Assembly (NCBI GenBank): GCA_024449915.1
Contig: JAMZAV010001740.1
Span: forward strand, 62,001-126,000
Reading direction: 5' to 3'
From: Sweltsa coloradensis
Lineage: Eukaryota > Arthropoda > Insecta > Plecoptera > Chloroperlidae
Length of the DNA stretch: 64,000 nt
This document shows positions 47,656 to 58,448 of the stretch, piece after piece. Positions within the stretch are counted from its first letter, which is position 1. Each line of letters opens with the position of its first letter. The notes under the pieces were generated by a model, which was given only the letters and a program-made list of their open reading frames with translations, had not been told where the DNA came from and ran no database searches. The position numbers were made by a program, and so were the translations under genes.

Positions 47656-47662
47656 TTTGTAG

Positions 47663-47897
47663 GTTCTTGCCCTTCTCGTGGAAATTTGATTTAGTCTTTC
47701 AACAAGTGTTGGAATCCAATCCCCTAATACCGCGCAGCCAACTGGCAAGCCAGGTGGGACGTCTCAATGCAGTACTACGATGTGAGGTTAGAACGTTGCT
47801 TGCCTCCATGTTTGTTGACTTTCACAGCCCAATTGGAGTGCGTCGTTACCAGCGTTGTTACACATCATCGCCGAAGCAGCCGCCTGTTGACAGCTAG
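47663..47897 (+). CDS. candidate 3' terminal exon or small ORF, product unknown
   Basis: It is preceded by a good acceptor (AATCTTTTTGTAG, ending 47662). In phase 1 the segment is open for 77 codons to TAG at 47895. The translation has ordinary protein composition: FLPFSWKFDLVFQQVLESN near the start, SQLASQVGRLNAVL in the middle and a Pro-rich end (SSPKQPPVDS). Internal donor-like sites (CCAG|GTGGGA, CGAT|GTGAGG) could shorten it. An overlapping frame (47767-47973) is also open. No domain is recognised. Confidence 0.3.
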
Positions 47898-47899
47898 CC

Positions 47900-48980
47900 C
47901 AGTAAAACACACCTATCACTATCAGGACGTCTCAACAAACCATAACATCGCGGAAATTATTACTAAACGCTAGCTCAAACTTTAGTACTGGATAATAAGT
48001 GTTAGAAAACTAGATATCTATATTTTTTGCAATGTCCTTAGAGTTTAGAGAAAGCAGCCAAAGAAATACATTTCACCGTGTTGAGCCTAGGCCTATTCTG
48101 TTATTGACTTGCTGTAAAATTATTTGGAGATCATGTGCCTACATGTTTTTATGTCATTCCAAATTACAAAAAGTTTTAAAAAATATTTTAAATCAAAGTA
48201 TCAATTCACAAACAGAAGTAAGAAGTAGTGCACCTTGGATTACAAAAGGAAAACAATTCACCCTTGACCTTGACTACCGTGTTGAAAACAAGAAAAGAAA
48301 TTAAGCGATTGCGAAGTGGCGACATGTTGTTTAGGCCAAACACGTGGAACAGAGTTTAGAGAAGAGGCAAGAGAGATTAATTCTCTCCTTTTTATGCCGT
48401 GTTCTGCGGAAGAATGACACATGGATGAAAAGCGTACCAACCTCAGGAATTCGAAGGAAAAAAGTAAATGCAGATGGCTCGAATTTGCATTAGTATACTG
48501 GCTGCTTGGGAAAGCACGTGTCACAATTCTTGCTCGCCTCTTTGTAAAAAGTAATGAACGAGCATGTTCTTCGTCGCTTGCATATTGCGGTAGTCCAAGC
48601 GGGACTAATCCAATACGCCCTAATGAATGATCGTGATGAAGCTATCGATGTGATGCTACTGCCAGACAGACCAGTTAGTGTGGCAGACAGGCGCGTGGGG
48701 TTCGAGCCCCGTCATTAACACAACACTTTGTATCGCAGCAATATGAAACAACAGCACGACAAGCGTTTAGGCAAATTCTTGTTTACACCACACACGGCTA
48801 AGTGACATCACAAATGTACGAAATGTTGCCTGTTGTCATGGCAGCAGAAATCATGGGGTCTATATTATGATCATTGACCACAACCTAAATCAATTTCCGA
48901 TAAGCAAAATTAGCAAAAGTAGCAATAAAAAATGTTTGATTTAAAGTTTTTTTAAGATAATGGTGGAAAATAGCCATCCC
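47900..48980. other. No gene recognised; tRNA T-arm-like motif at 48694-48712
   Basis: Frames of up to 90 codons on both strands overlap in 48030-48630 without recognisable content. GTGGGGTTCGAGCCCCGTC (48694-48712) is a perfect T-arm/B-box, but no A-box or D-arm is visible upstream, so it is a SINE-head remnant at most. Confidence 0.4.
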
Positions 48981-49057
48981 AGACAACCTATGACTATGAG
49001 TATCTGGGAAGCTTTCGTGATCCATGGTTAATGTGAATCTTTCGTGATCCATGGTTC

Positions 49058-49334
49058 ATGTTTTAAGTATCTTTACGGTAAATATCACGTAAATATCACA
49101 CAGTATTATAGAAAATAACATTTAATCCCAACGTTTCAGAAAAACTATGTTTCCATTTTCAAGGGAAGGGTTCAATAATTCAATAATTCAATTCAATAAT
49201 TAAAATTGAATTTTTGTTTTACCCTTCCCTTGAAAATGGAAACATAGTTTTCCTGAAACGTTGGGATTAAAAGTTATTTTCTATAATACTGTGTGATATT
49301 TACGTGATATTTACCGTAAAGATACTTAAAACAT
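49058..49334. mobile_element. MITE with 113-bp inverted arms
   Basis: Equal-length arms at 49058-49170 and 49222-49334 begin ATGTTTTAAGTATCTTTACG, with one or two differences along the arms. They enclose a 51-bp loop rich in TTCAATAATT. The interior side of each arm ends TTTTCAAGGGAAGGG or its inverse. Just outside the left arm TTTCGTGATCCATGGTT is directly repeated (about 49012 and 49039). The right end lies 14 bp from HINE copy F. Confidence 0.75.
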
Positions 49335-49348
49335 ATATATTTAAATAT

Positions 49349-49923
49349 ACTAGGAAAACGCTAAAGTCCCGTCGCGTTGATGGATGAGCCTTTTTGTAAG
49401 ATTTAGTTTGCGTGGGATCTCTTTACTATCAAGTGCTTTTTGAACGTATTGTAGGTGATTGTTGTCAAGTTTCTATTGTTACTTGTAAATTGTTATTAAA
49501 CACCCCAAAAAACTTGATTTAAAACCTTTATTTATACGGTTTCTGGATATTTTTTAAAACTTTTTCTTTCAAAAAGCAACCCATCACCATTACCTTAATG
49601 TCCATGTGAAATATGAACGTTCTAGCCCCACCCGTTTGGTCAGAATCGGCCCAAATGTCACGAAAATATCGCACTAAAAATCGAAAACAATTGTAAAAGT
49701 ACGATATTCATGATAAATATTTCTTCGATTGTACCAAAAAACGTGGCAAGTCCAAGTTCAGAGATTTCGATGGTCCCCTCAAATTTTCATCAAGATCGCA
49801 TATGCCGTTTGCCCGGTAGCGTGCGAACAAACAGGAAGAAAAAAAAAAAAAAAACATTGGAGCTAAATTTGTTGAGGGGTCAGTGAAATTGAAGTCTTCG
49901 CTTCGCTCGCTACGCTCATCCAA
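49349..49923 (-). mobile_element. HINE/Helentron-like element, copy F
   Basis: Minus-strand copy. The head TTGGATGAGCGTAGCGAGCG is at 49904-49923 and the tail AACGC-loop-GCGTT plus TTCCTAGT ends at 49349. The poly-T core appears as poly-A near 49838-49854. It is the same subfamily and nearly the same length as copy A. Confidence 0.75.
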
Positions 49924-49929
49924 TAATTA

Positions 49930-50175
49930 GTTATAAGTACAACACAATGCGATATCTCAGTTTTATCATGTGCTTACTGGATTCGTATACCTTCATGGGA
50001 AACCTGAATTCTAGAAACACATCAGAGATAATTAATAAATATCGTACTATTTATGTATTGTCTTTCATCAGCGTTGTAATCTTGTCAATCTAGCTTCTTC
50101 TGTTTAGCTTGCAATGTAGCAGATTGTAATTATCCCCCGCGTCTCTACGTGACCAAGCACTAAGTAATCTAGCTT
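49930..50175. other. No feature seen
   Basis: AT-rich spacer after HINE copy F. Confidence 0.4.
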
Positions 50176-50180
50176 CGCCC

Positions 50181-50217
50181 ATGGACGGCCGTCGCGTGGC
50201 TCTTGTCAAACGTGATG
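50181..50217 (+). CDS. possible first coding exon (very short)
   Basis: TTCGCCCATGG is a strong initiation context. The frame reads MDGRRVALVKRD and ends GATG|GTGAGG, a good donor. CpG content around it (GGACGGCCGTCGCGTGG) is locally high. With only 12 codons this may be chance. The coding-like frame at 51335 on the same strand is the only downstream partner I can suggest. Confidence 0.18.
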
Positions 50218-50224
50218 GTGAGGA

Positions 50225-51330
50225 CTGCAGAGTGGGATGATGGTAGTTAGCCTACACAGCAGAAACAATAGTACACCCACGCTCACCGCAGACTTTGTTT
50301 GTTTGTGAGCAGTGGGGATCAGGCTAGATGTGAAGGCTATTTTGCCTTTTAAAAATCTCTTGATCGCCAAACCCAGCGGACATCACATTCACATATATCT
50401 TGGACCCCTTTTCTATCTCCAATTATCACCCCAATAATTTTAATCTTTGGGAATTACGGTAGTTAACAACAGAGAACATTTCAAATAATTCCCTTTGCCC
50501 CCTACTACAACTTTGGAAATAACTAGAAGAAACCTTTTTGGTGGCTGTCAGACTGGGCCCATGCAACCCCAGCATTCTGCATCAAAACCAGGTTTGTCCA
50601 AGCTCATCCAACAGGCTAATAAGGCTGGAGAGTGGAGCCTATAGGGCACCAACAATTTGGTAGGCGCTCCGCGCCGAAGCAGTTCTAAGCATAATAACCA
50701 TACATCCTATACATCCACCAAAAAAAGGCGAAAAAAAAAGAGAAAAAATATGCGCACAAATATCAATACTGTCGTTCGAAGAAAGGTCGTCTGCATGAGT
50801 GCCTTATTCTCTAGCCTCAGCATCCGCATAAAGTTTTTAGCATATTAATGGCTGATTTTCTTAATCCTGCCCTGCTCAAACTCTGCGCGCAAAAGCCGAA
50901 AGCTATCAGCAAACGCAGAATATAGCTCCTGGTTCAAAACAAGTTTTATATTTGATAATTTTTTTTCATATTTCAGATAGGCCTATTCTTATTCTCAAAT
51001 GCATAATATGGTTCATTATCACAACTCTAAAACAAAAAAACGGAATTTGAGAGTCATTTTCAACAATCTTCTTCATTACTATTAGCGGAGAAAGCACAAC
51101 CACAAACACATTGCAGATGTTCTGCCCATCCTTCATATTATGTTTATCTATTGTATATGGCTACCATGGCACTTACAATCACCACCCGGGCCATCTAACT
51201 TACATGACTTCTGATTCAGCAGCTTAGCATTCAATTTCGCAGTTATCACTTATAGCTGGCAAGCGCTTCTTTTCGTGTACCTATACATTGATGGGCAAAT
51301 CATCAACATACAGCATAGGCGGAGAGGCCT
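50225..51330. other. No gene recognised; scattered plus-strand open segments
   Basis: Several plus-strand segments without stops are separated by frame changes (about 50760-50810, 50880-50980, 50985-51070 and 51080-51210). Together with the following feature this could be a decayed coding region, but each segment alone is within chance expectation. TAGGCGCTCC at about 50662 echoes the MITE at 18619. Confidence 0.3.
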
Positions 51331-51334
51331 ATAG

Positions 51335-51661
51335 AAAGATATCACCCACCCTTACTTTCAGCAATACTCAAAACAAAAACCCTTTGGGCCTCGGCCATTA
51401 GCATCCGATCTATGCAACCTCATTGCCTCATCACGAAACAAAAGTGATATTCTTATTCGCAATGCTCCAAACAAATACCGTGAATTTGAGTGTATAACCC
51501 CCTCGCCAGCATTCTGCGACACAGCAACAGTATACTCCGATTTGGTACTAAGCAATAACCGTGAGTGTACTAAGAAGCAATGTAAACATAGAACACAGCA
51601 GATGGCTGATGGATGGAATAGCACACGTGCAATAAATAAACTGGCCGAAACTATTGGCTAA
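51335..51661 (+). pseudogene. Coding-like open frame, probably a relic, product unknown
   Basis: After a stop at 51332 the plus frame is open for 108 codons to TAA at 51659, without an early ATG. The translation looks like real protein: HPYFQQYSKQKPFGPRPLAS, later REFECITPSPAFCDTATVYS, ending NKLAETIG. Before the stop the same frame is open for a further ~40 codons back to about 51215, which suggests a longer frame now interrupted by in-frame stops. The 88-codon minus-strand frame at 51358-51624 is its shadow. I could not assign a family. A decayed viral or transposon gene, or an exon, are the options. Confidence 0.3.
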
Positions 51662-51669
51662 TCCGAATC

Positions 51670-52000
51670 AGTGGGATTTTGGTGCGTAGTCGTACAGGAC
51701 ATCCTAAGAAAATTATTTATTGCGCTAGAGCTAAACCAACATGAAAGTACCTTTGTTCTCCGCACGCGTAGATCGTTAACTAGCGAATATATTCTGCATG
51801 TCGGTAAATCTCTGTCCAACAAATTACACACTTGACTGTTAGAGTTTATGTGCCCCCCCTCAACCGATATCAAAAATATTACTGGCATGTCCGAGTCAAT
51901 TTTTAAACGATTAAATTAAAGAAACAAAATGCTAGTTTAGATGAGAAGAAAATAGGTGCAATTATAATGTAACTTTTCCGCGGGAAATCGGCGTGCGTTG
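51670..52000. other. No feature seen
   Basis: One 76-codon minus-strand frame without features. Confidence 0.4.
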
Positions 52001-52004
52001 ATCC

Positions 52005-52270
52005 TTTGGTGGCGGTGCCGGGTTCTAAGACAACGCTTTCTCATAAAAGAATAATAAGTTCCTCGCGTGTTCTTGCATTCATGTGAATTATTTACATCTC
52101 GTGCTAGCTACCACTACCCCCAGGGTCACCCAAGACATTCTGCACCATCCTTCTTGAAGGTCATTGCCAAGAAAAAACTGCATGTCAATCGGACTTTGTG
52201 TTCGGTTTTTATCGTGAGACGTGACACACGCACAGACGGACGCACGGAAAGAAAAGTGCCTCGCTTTCTA
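52005..52270 (+). repeat. GGTGCCGGGT-family repeat, most complete forward copy
   Basis: Blocks in order: CTTTGGTGGCGGTGCCGGGT, GCTAGC, CCCCCAGGGTCACCCAAG, AATCGGACTTTGTGTTCGG, TTTTTATCGTGAGACGTGAC, ACACGCACAGACGGACGCAC. The same order occurs inverted at 9700 and 25085. The far end beyond CAGACGGACG cannot be fixed from these copies. No open frame spans it convincingly. Confidence 0.6.
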
Positions 52271-52578
52271 ATAGGCCTATTCTTAAATTCTCTTCGCAGT
52301 TTGTATAGTAGTTTCTTTCCTATAGGTTGCTGGCCAATAATCTGAATCACTTCATGAGTCACCTAACACAAAAACAGTCTTGTGAGTCTCGGCGACAGGA
52401 TCTTGCCGGCACAAAAACAATCACCTTCCACCCACGCGCAGAACCCAGCAGTAGCAGGCAGACGGGTGTACGTGTAGCCCGCGAGGAACAGTCAACTCCC
52501 TTTGAGGAGAGCAAACGTGTTGATTGAGACATTTAGACCAGTCGAGAAATCCAAATTTATGCTTAGAAATCAATGTTA

Positions 52579-54656
52579 GCGGCAAAATGTGAGACATTTG
52601 GGTACCGGGCTGATTTATAAGTAAAAAACCCCAATAAATCCGAATTTGCCCGGTACCACCTCGGATTTTGGCCCGTTTGCCCAGAAGCCGGGTTCAGATA
52701 AACCCATTAAAAGTACTATTTTTTCATTGACACGTCGTGGGGTTCATTTTACGGTTTTAGGGGTCGCGGAGAACGATTGAAAGTGTTGCGTAAAAGCCCC
52801 AGAAACGGAAGTACCATTTTCAAAATGGCGGCCACTTTGATGGAGAAAACTGGGTCTTTTTTCCCCTTTGAGTAAATACCACTTTATGCGTGTGAGACAT
52901 TGTGGTACCGGGCTGAATTATGGGTAATAAACCCCGCTGAATCTTAATCTGTCCAGTACCACCTCAGATTTTGACCTATTTGCCCGGAATTCATAATGGC
53001 GTCCAACATGGTGTAGAAAAGCGCAGGAAAAGTCCTATTAGTTTTGGGTAAACGCTTAAGGAGGGTTCATTTTAAGGTTTTCGGGGTCAAAGAGAACGAT
53101 GGAATGTGTTGCGGAAACGCAAAAGAACAGGAAGTACCATTTTCAAAATAGCGGCCACGTTCATGTGGAAAAGACGGGATTTTCCGTTTTTTGGGATAAA
53201 TACCATTTCATGTGGGAGACATTTGGGTACCGGCATAATTTGTAAGTAACAAACTATGTCGAATCTGAATTTGCCCGGTACCATCTTGGATTTTGACCCA
53301 TTTGCCCGGATTTCATGATGACGTGCAACAAGTTGTTAAAAAGGGATACACCTATTTAAAGTCCTATTAGTGCTGGATGAACACCTTAGAAGGGTTCATT
53401 AAAGGGTTTTCGGGTCAAGAAGAGCGATGGAACGTGTTGCGGTAACGCCCAAGAAACGTTAGTACCATTTTCAAAATGGCGGCTACTTTGATATGAAGAA
53501 AAGTGTTTTTTTCCCCCTTTGGGTAAATACCGTTTTATACGTGTGAGACATTGTGGTACCGGGCTGAATATGGGTAACAAGCCCCGCTAAATTTTAATCT
53601 GCCCGGTACCACCACCAGCGAGGCTTATTACCCATAATTTAGCCCGGTACCACAATGTCTTACACGTATAAAAAGGTATTTACCCAAAGTGGGCAAAAAA
53701 AACACTTTTCGCCATATCAATGTGGCCGCCATTTTGAAAAAGGTACTTCCGTTTCTTGGGCGTTACCGCAACACGTTCCATCGCTCTTCTTGACCCGGAA
53801 AATCCTTTAATGAACCCTTCTAAGGTGTTCATCCAGCACTAATAGGACTTTAAATAGGTTTATCCCTTTTTAACAACTTGTTGCACGTCATCAAGAAATC
53901 CGGGCAAATGGGTCAAAATCCAAGATGGTACCGGGCAAATTCAGATTCGACATAGTTTGTTACTTACAAATTATGCCAGTACCCAAATGTCTCCCACCTG
54001 AAATGGTATTTACCGAAAAAACGGAAAACCCCGTCTTTTCCACATGAACGTGGCCGCCATTTTGAAAATGGTACTTCCGGTTCTTTTGCGTTTCCGCAAC
54101 ACATTCCATCGTTCTCCTTGACCCCGAAAACCTTAAAATGAACCCTCCTTAAGTGTTTATCCAAAATTAATAGGACTTTTCCTGCGCTTTTCTACACCAT
54201 GTTGGACGCCATCTTGAATTCCGGGCAAATAGGTCAAAATCTGATGTGGTACCGGACAGATTAAGATTCAGCGGGGTTTATTACCCATAATACAGCCCGG
54301 TACCACAATGTCTCACACGTATGAAATGGTATTTACTCTAAGGGGAAAATAGACCCAGTTTTCTCCATCAAAGTGGCCGCCATTTTGAAAATGGTACTTC
54401 CGTTTCTGGGGCTTTTTCGCAACACTTTCAATCGTTCTCCGCGACCCCTAAAACCGTAAAGTGAACCCCACTGACGTGTTCAATGAACAAAAATAGTAGT
54501 TTTAATGGGTTAATACGGATTTTACACCTTGTTGGACGCCATCTTGGATTCTGGGCAAACGGGCCAAAATCCGAGGTGGTACCGGGCAAATTCGGATTTA
54601 TTGGGTTTTTTTACCTATAAATCAGCCCGGTACCCAAATGTCTCACATTCTGCCGC
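52579..54656. repeat. ~2-kb palindrome of inverted satellite arrays
   Basis: The left arm (52579-53588) and right arm (53617-54656) are reverse complements over about 1 kb, with scattered mismatches and small indels, around a 28-nt loop. The outer ends are GCGGCAAAATGTGAGACAT and ATGTCTCACATTCTGCCGC. Each arm contains slightly more than three tandem units of about 303-331 bp. Unit starts (GTG(A/G)GAGACAT-type) are at 52589, 52892, 53212 and 53543, with mirrored ends at 53663, 53997, 54316 and 54646. Every unit carries GGTACCGGGC and a GTACCATTTTCAAAATGGCG block. The short protein frames drawn here are repeat translations. Confidence 0.92.
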
Positions 54657-54659
54657 AAG

Positions 54660-54918
54660 TATTAAAAATCTTCAATTTTTTTACCAGTCTAATTCAAACT
54701 TGGAGGAGAATAATATGCCAGGCGTGTAATAGAGCCCGAGAACGAGAGCGCACAGGGTTGAATGGGGCACGTCGGCGTGGAACACGTTTGATAGAGCTAC
54801 ACCCAGGGACAGGAGAAATTAATTAATGTATGTATGTAGTATCAGGCAAATTTATTTAATCAACAGTTTACAAACATAAATGAGATTAATAACAACAATA
54901 AGCAGTCTTGCAGTCATA
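54660..54918. other. Short spacer, no feature seen
   Basis: Contains two overlapping short frames that start inside the palindrome and carry no recognisable content. Confidence 0.4.
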
Positions 54919-54930
54919 ATATATATATAT

Positions 54931-55196
54931 GGATTGTTGTAGGTTTTCGCGGCCCGTCATAGGATAAAAACAAGGATCTTGGGTAAAACCGCGTCGAAAA
55001 TAAGATGAACCAGGGCAGAACCTGGGCGTCCACCAACGTTTCGACGTTGGAGTCACTGTGACTCCAACCTCCGTAGAGTCACAGTCAACCTTGAAAATGT
55101 CTGACGTAGTACAGACGAAACGTCGGTGGACGCCCAGGTTCTGCCCTGGTTCATCTTATTTTCGACGCGGTTTTACCCAAGATCCTTGTTTTTATC
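54931..55196. mobile_element. Inverted-repeat element, tentatively Penelope-like
   Basis: It is flanked by (AT)n on both sides (54919-54930 and 55197-55210). A 32-bp lead (GGATTGTTGTAGGTTTTCGC...) precedes 81-bp inverted arms (54963-55043 and 55116-55196) that pair almost perfectly. The 72-bp loop holds a smaller perfect hairpin (GTTGGAGTCAC-T-GTGACTCCAAC, 55046-55068) and then GTCTGACGTAGTACAGACGAAACGTC. Insertion into (AT)n, a terminal repeat in inverted orientation and a GACGAAACGTC box are features I associate with Penelope-like retroelement ends, but no reverse transcriptase or GIY-YIG frame is present. A truncated copy lies at 40831. Confidence 0.55.
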
Positions 55197-55210
55197 ATAT
55201 ATATATATAT

Positions 55211-58200
55211 GAAGAAAAAAAAACATGTGCACATTAGATGAATGTTGGCAAACTCATGATTTTCTTCTTTATTCTGATTACACTTCGCATGTGTAACCAA
55301 AGATGACTTTGATAAAACTAAAAGAAATGGCAAAGTTATAATGAAAAGTTAATCTTTTATTGAAACGTATAGTGGAAAATATATAAATAATCTGGAATAT
55401 CACCAGCAATTATTATTTTGAGTTATAGAAACGTTCTATTATTCGTGAGTTGTTTCAAATCTACGCGCCAGACTCTTACCGTAGATGACTCTTATTCGCA
55501 TGAACCCATGCTGCGAGAATTTCAATAGGCCTACTAATTAGTAACGATACATCCTTTTGGGGGTGAATCTATCCGTTTTTACATCCCTCAACACCATTTA
55601 TTAGGCTCTGTTTAATCTTCATAGCTAAATATTCATTTCGAACGCTAATTATGGTGTCTGTATTTCGATTACACAAAATTTTATAGTTGCAAACACGTAT
55701 ACAAATTATGGCACGTAAGGATAATGAATGTATTGTAGGAAGATGGTGTCCAATTAATTGTAGTCACATTGTTCGTGCTTTATGCCGCGTTTTACAGATA
55801 AAAACAACTATAGAATAATATTGTGATTGGCAGTTTAGATTCTCGGTCATCTCATCCTACAGGCACGGTTCTGGGTGAGCAAAATAATATTATAGGCTAA
55901 ATTACAGTTTTATGCATTGTTCCACCGCATACTTCACAGTTATACCAGCACTGCAGATATGACAGTTAACTGTTTGATTCCGGCGGAAATGTTCAACTAA
56001 ATGAGAGAGAGACTGAAATGACAGATTTTTTTTTTTTTTTGGGGGGGGGGGGAATGCTAGTTCAAATAAGTTGGTCTTGCCATCACTTTTACTTATATGC
56101 ATACTTTTTAACAACAAAAATGGCGCATCATAAGAATATAACATAATAACTCAGTTCACAAGCCAGCAATGTAATCAACAATCCGCCCCCGGTGTCATAT
56201 CATTTTACTTTAGAAACAGCTCTGTCAAAGTAAAACATGTGCTCATCGGTACGTATGTTTCCTAGCTAAACAATGACAATGCTAAGTGATAACCATCACG
56301 GGAACACAGACAAGAAAGTAATTGCAAAATTCACCTATGGCTGCCATTGTCACTACACGGAGAGATGATCCGTTGCAGCAAAAGAGCATCGAAACTCGAA
56401 ACAAACACTCTTCATCGTCCAAGAAGCGACGTCGGTAAATACAATGTGCAATAATATATCATTTTATTAGCAGACATAACATGTCTGGGAATTTTACAAC
56501 ACTGGATCATGACTGAGCTCTCTTTTCCCACTAAATGCAAACAGCCACTCAATATTTCGTAAAATGAACGATATGAAGGGGGGGGGGGCGGGGCGGGATT
56601 AATTGTAAACAACAACTACTGCCAATATTTGGACCTAGGACAGCATGCATCCCCTAATTAGTGACAACTGACAAGGGTAAACTCCAAACTCTGAACTTCC
56701 TGGAAATGTTAGTAGGTATGCAAATATAAGTTATATTTGTAATCGATTTGTAATAATTCCTGGCATAGTGACCTGTGTGACCTCATGGAAGATACCTACT
56801 GATAATAAGCACAGTGTTATCAATTTAGTAGTTTTGCCGCTAGATCTATTTTGAAAGTCGAAAAGAGATGTTTGTGAAAATTAAAATTTACACTAGCGGT
56901 GATAGTGGTATTCAAATTTCAAACCGGCGATCAACTTTGGGAAAATCTTCTAAAAAATGCATAAGAAATGCAGCAGTCACATCACTTGCATAGTTATTTC
57001 CATTATTTAAAAATTATTTTAAAACTTAGGCAGTTTATCGACAAAAATCAACATTTCGTGTCTTTTAACTAGGTATCTTATTTTGCAATTCTGCACTAAA
57101 CAATAATGATACATATTTTACGAGTTGTGAAAACGAAGCGTTTTTGTCATAGTTCGTGCATTAGCTAGATTTTAGATATAGGGGCACTCTATTGGCCAGA
57201 GTATGTTCTACTGAAAACAGAAGATCATATCTCAAGTTTTCAAGGAGCTGCACTCTTCTTTTAGTCGACTTTGTTTTAGAACTCGCATGTCTGGTGGGTG
57301 TAAGATCGCCCAGCCCTAAAATCTCAAGATGCGATCTGTACGCCCTTGCATTTGCAGGGGGAGTGACATGACAAGAGAAGAAAACTGCTACGAGTTTGGC
57401 TTGCACGAATTGCATCGCGTGCGTTGATAAGAGGATAAGCATACAATACAATGTATCCGCAAAATAAGGCAGATACTCGTTTTCAAACACATTTCTGCCG
57501 AGTGCCGAATGGTGAGAACGAGCAACTTAGAGTGTATTATGCGTGATCGGTAGAGGTAGCTCATACGAAACTTCGTAAACTCTGAATCGGGAAGTCGTCT
57601 TGAAAGTTTTCTTTTAAACAGACCTTTGACATTCCCTTCACAACTGCCCGAAACCAATTCACCTATAGTAATCACCAGAATAAGGGACAAGAATTATTTC
57701 CCTCCCGGCAGGTTTCCGAAGTTAGGCCTATATGCATGTCTTAAAGGGGTATTTAACCGCTAAACTCAAAAAATATATTTCATTCAGGCTAACTAGTAAT
57801 GAATTTAGCAATGAACAGAAAAATTATTGGGGCCACCATGACCAACCAAAAATTGTCAAACATGACATTTTTCGAGCTAGGTCCCATCGGCATAAATCTC
57901 CCATAAGAAATAACATGGAGACGATCTTTATGCCCCGTGACCTTGGAGGATTTTGATCCAAAAAAATATTGGCCATTATTGACGTATTCTTTAGCCTTTT
58001 CTGTAAATTCTCTATATTTTGTTTTGTAATTTGGGCAAGTAGTTCGGTCAAAATATGCTGATTACCAAGATGGGGTGTGATTTTGGAATGCATATTTTTG
58101 CGTGTTTGAGGGTATATTTGGGCACAGTTTCAAGACACGATGTTATAAAGGGAAAAGGGGCATTTTAGATTGGTACCATGCTCTAGTATCTCCAATTTTC

Positions 58201-58440
58201 GCAAATTTCTGGATCAAAAAAATTAAAAATTCGTGTTAAATCACAGTTACAAGATATAATTTTTTAAATGGTCATTTTAGTGTAGTATTGTGCTGAGTAT
58301 AGATCACGTGGTAAACAATATTTTTGGGGTTTTTTACGACTAAGAGTGTAAATTCATGTCGTACTTTCCCGCCAAATTTCGCGTGGTAGGATTACTTAAA
58401 CTTGTATAGGTCCTAATTGGCGTTGAACCTTGAAATGTAC
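55211..58440. other. No gene recognised; homopolymers at 56026-56052 and 56577-56588
   Basis: A T14-G12 double homopolymer lies at 56027-56052 and a G12 run at 56577. Minus-strand frames of 109 and 100 codons at 57161-57690 overlap and are unassigned. The stretch 57740-58380 reads like an old interspersed repeat but matches nothing else in the window. Confidence 0.45.
56027..56052. repeat. poly-T/poly-G double homopolymer
   Basis: About 14 T residues followed directly by about 12 G. Confidence 0.9.
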
Positions 58441-58448
58441 AAAAATAT

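Noticed and set aside
48694..48712. tRNA gene
   Set aside because: Only the T-arm is present. There is no D-arm, anticodon arm or acceptor partner.
52126..54164. Several 60-78-codon frames across the palindrome and the preceding repeat
   Set aside because: Equivalent frames recur in each satellite unit and mirror on the other strand, so they are repeat translations.
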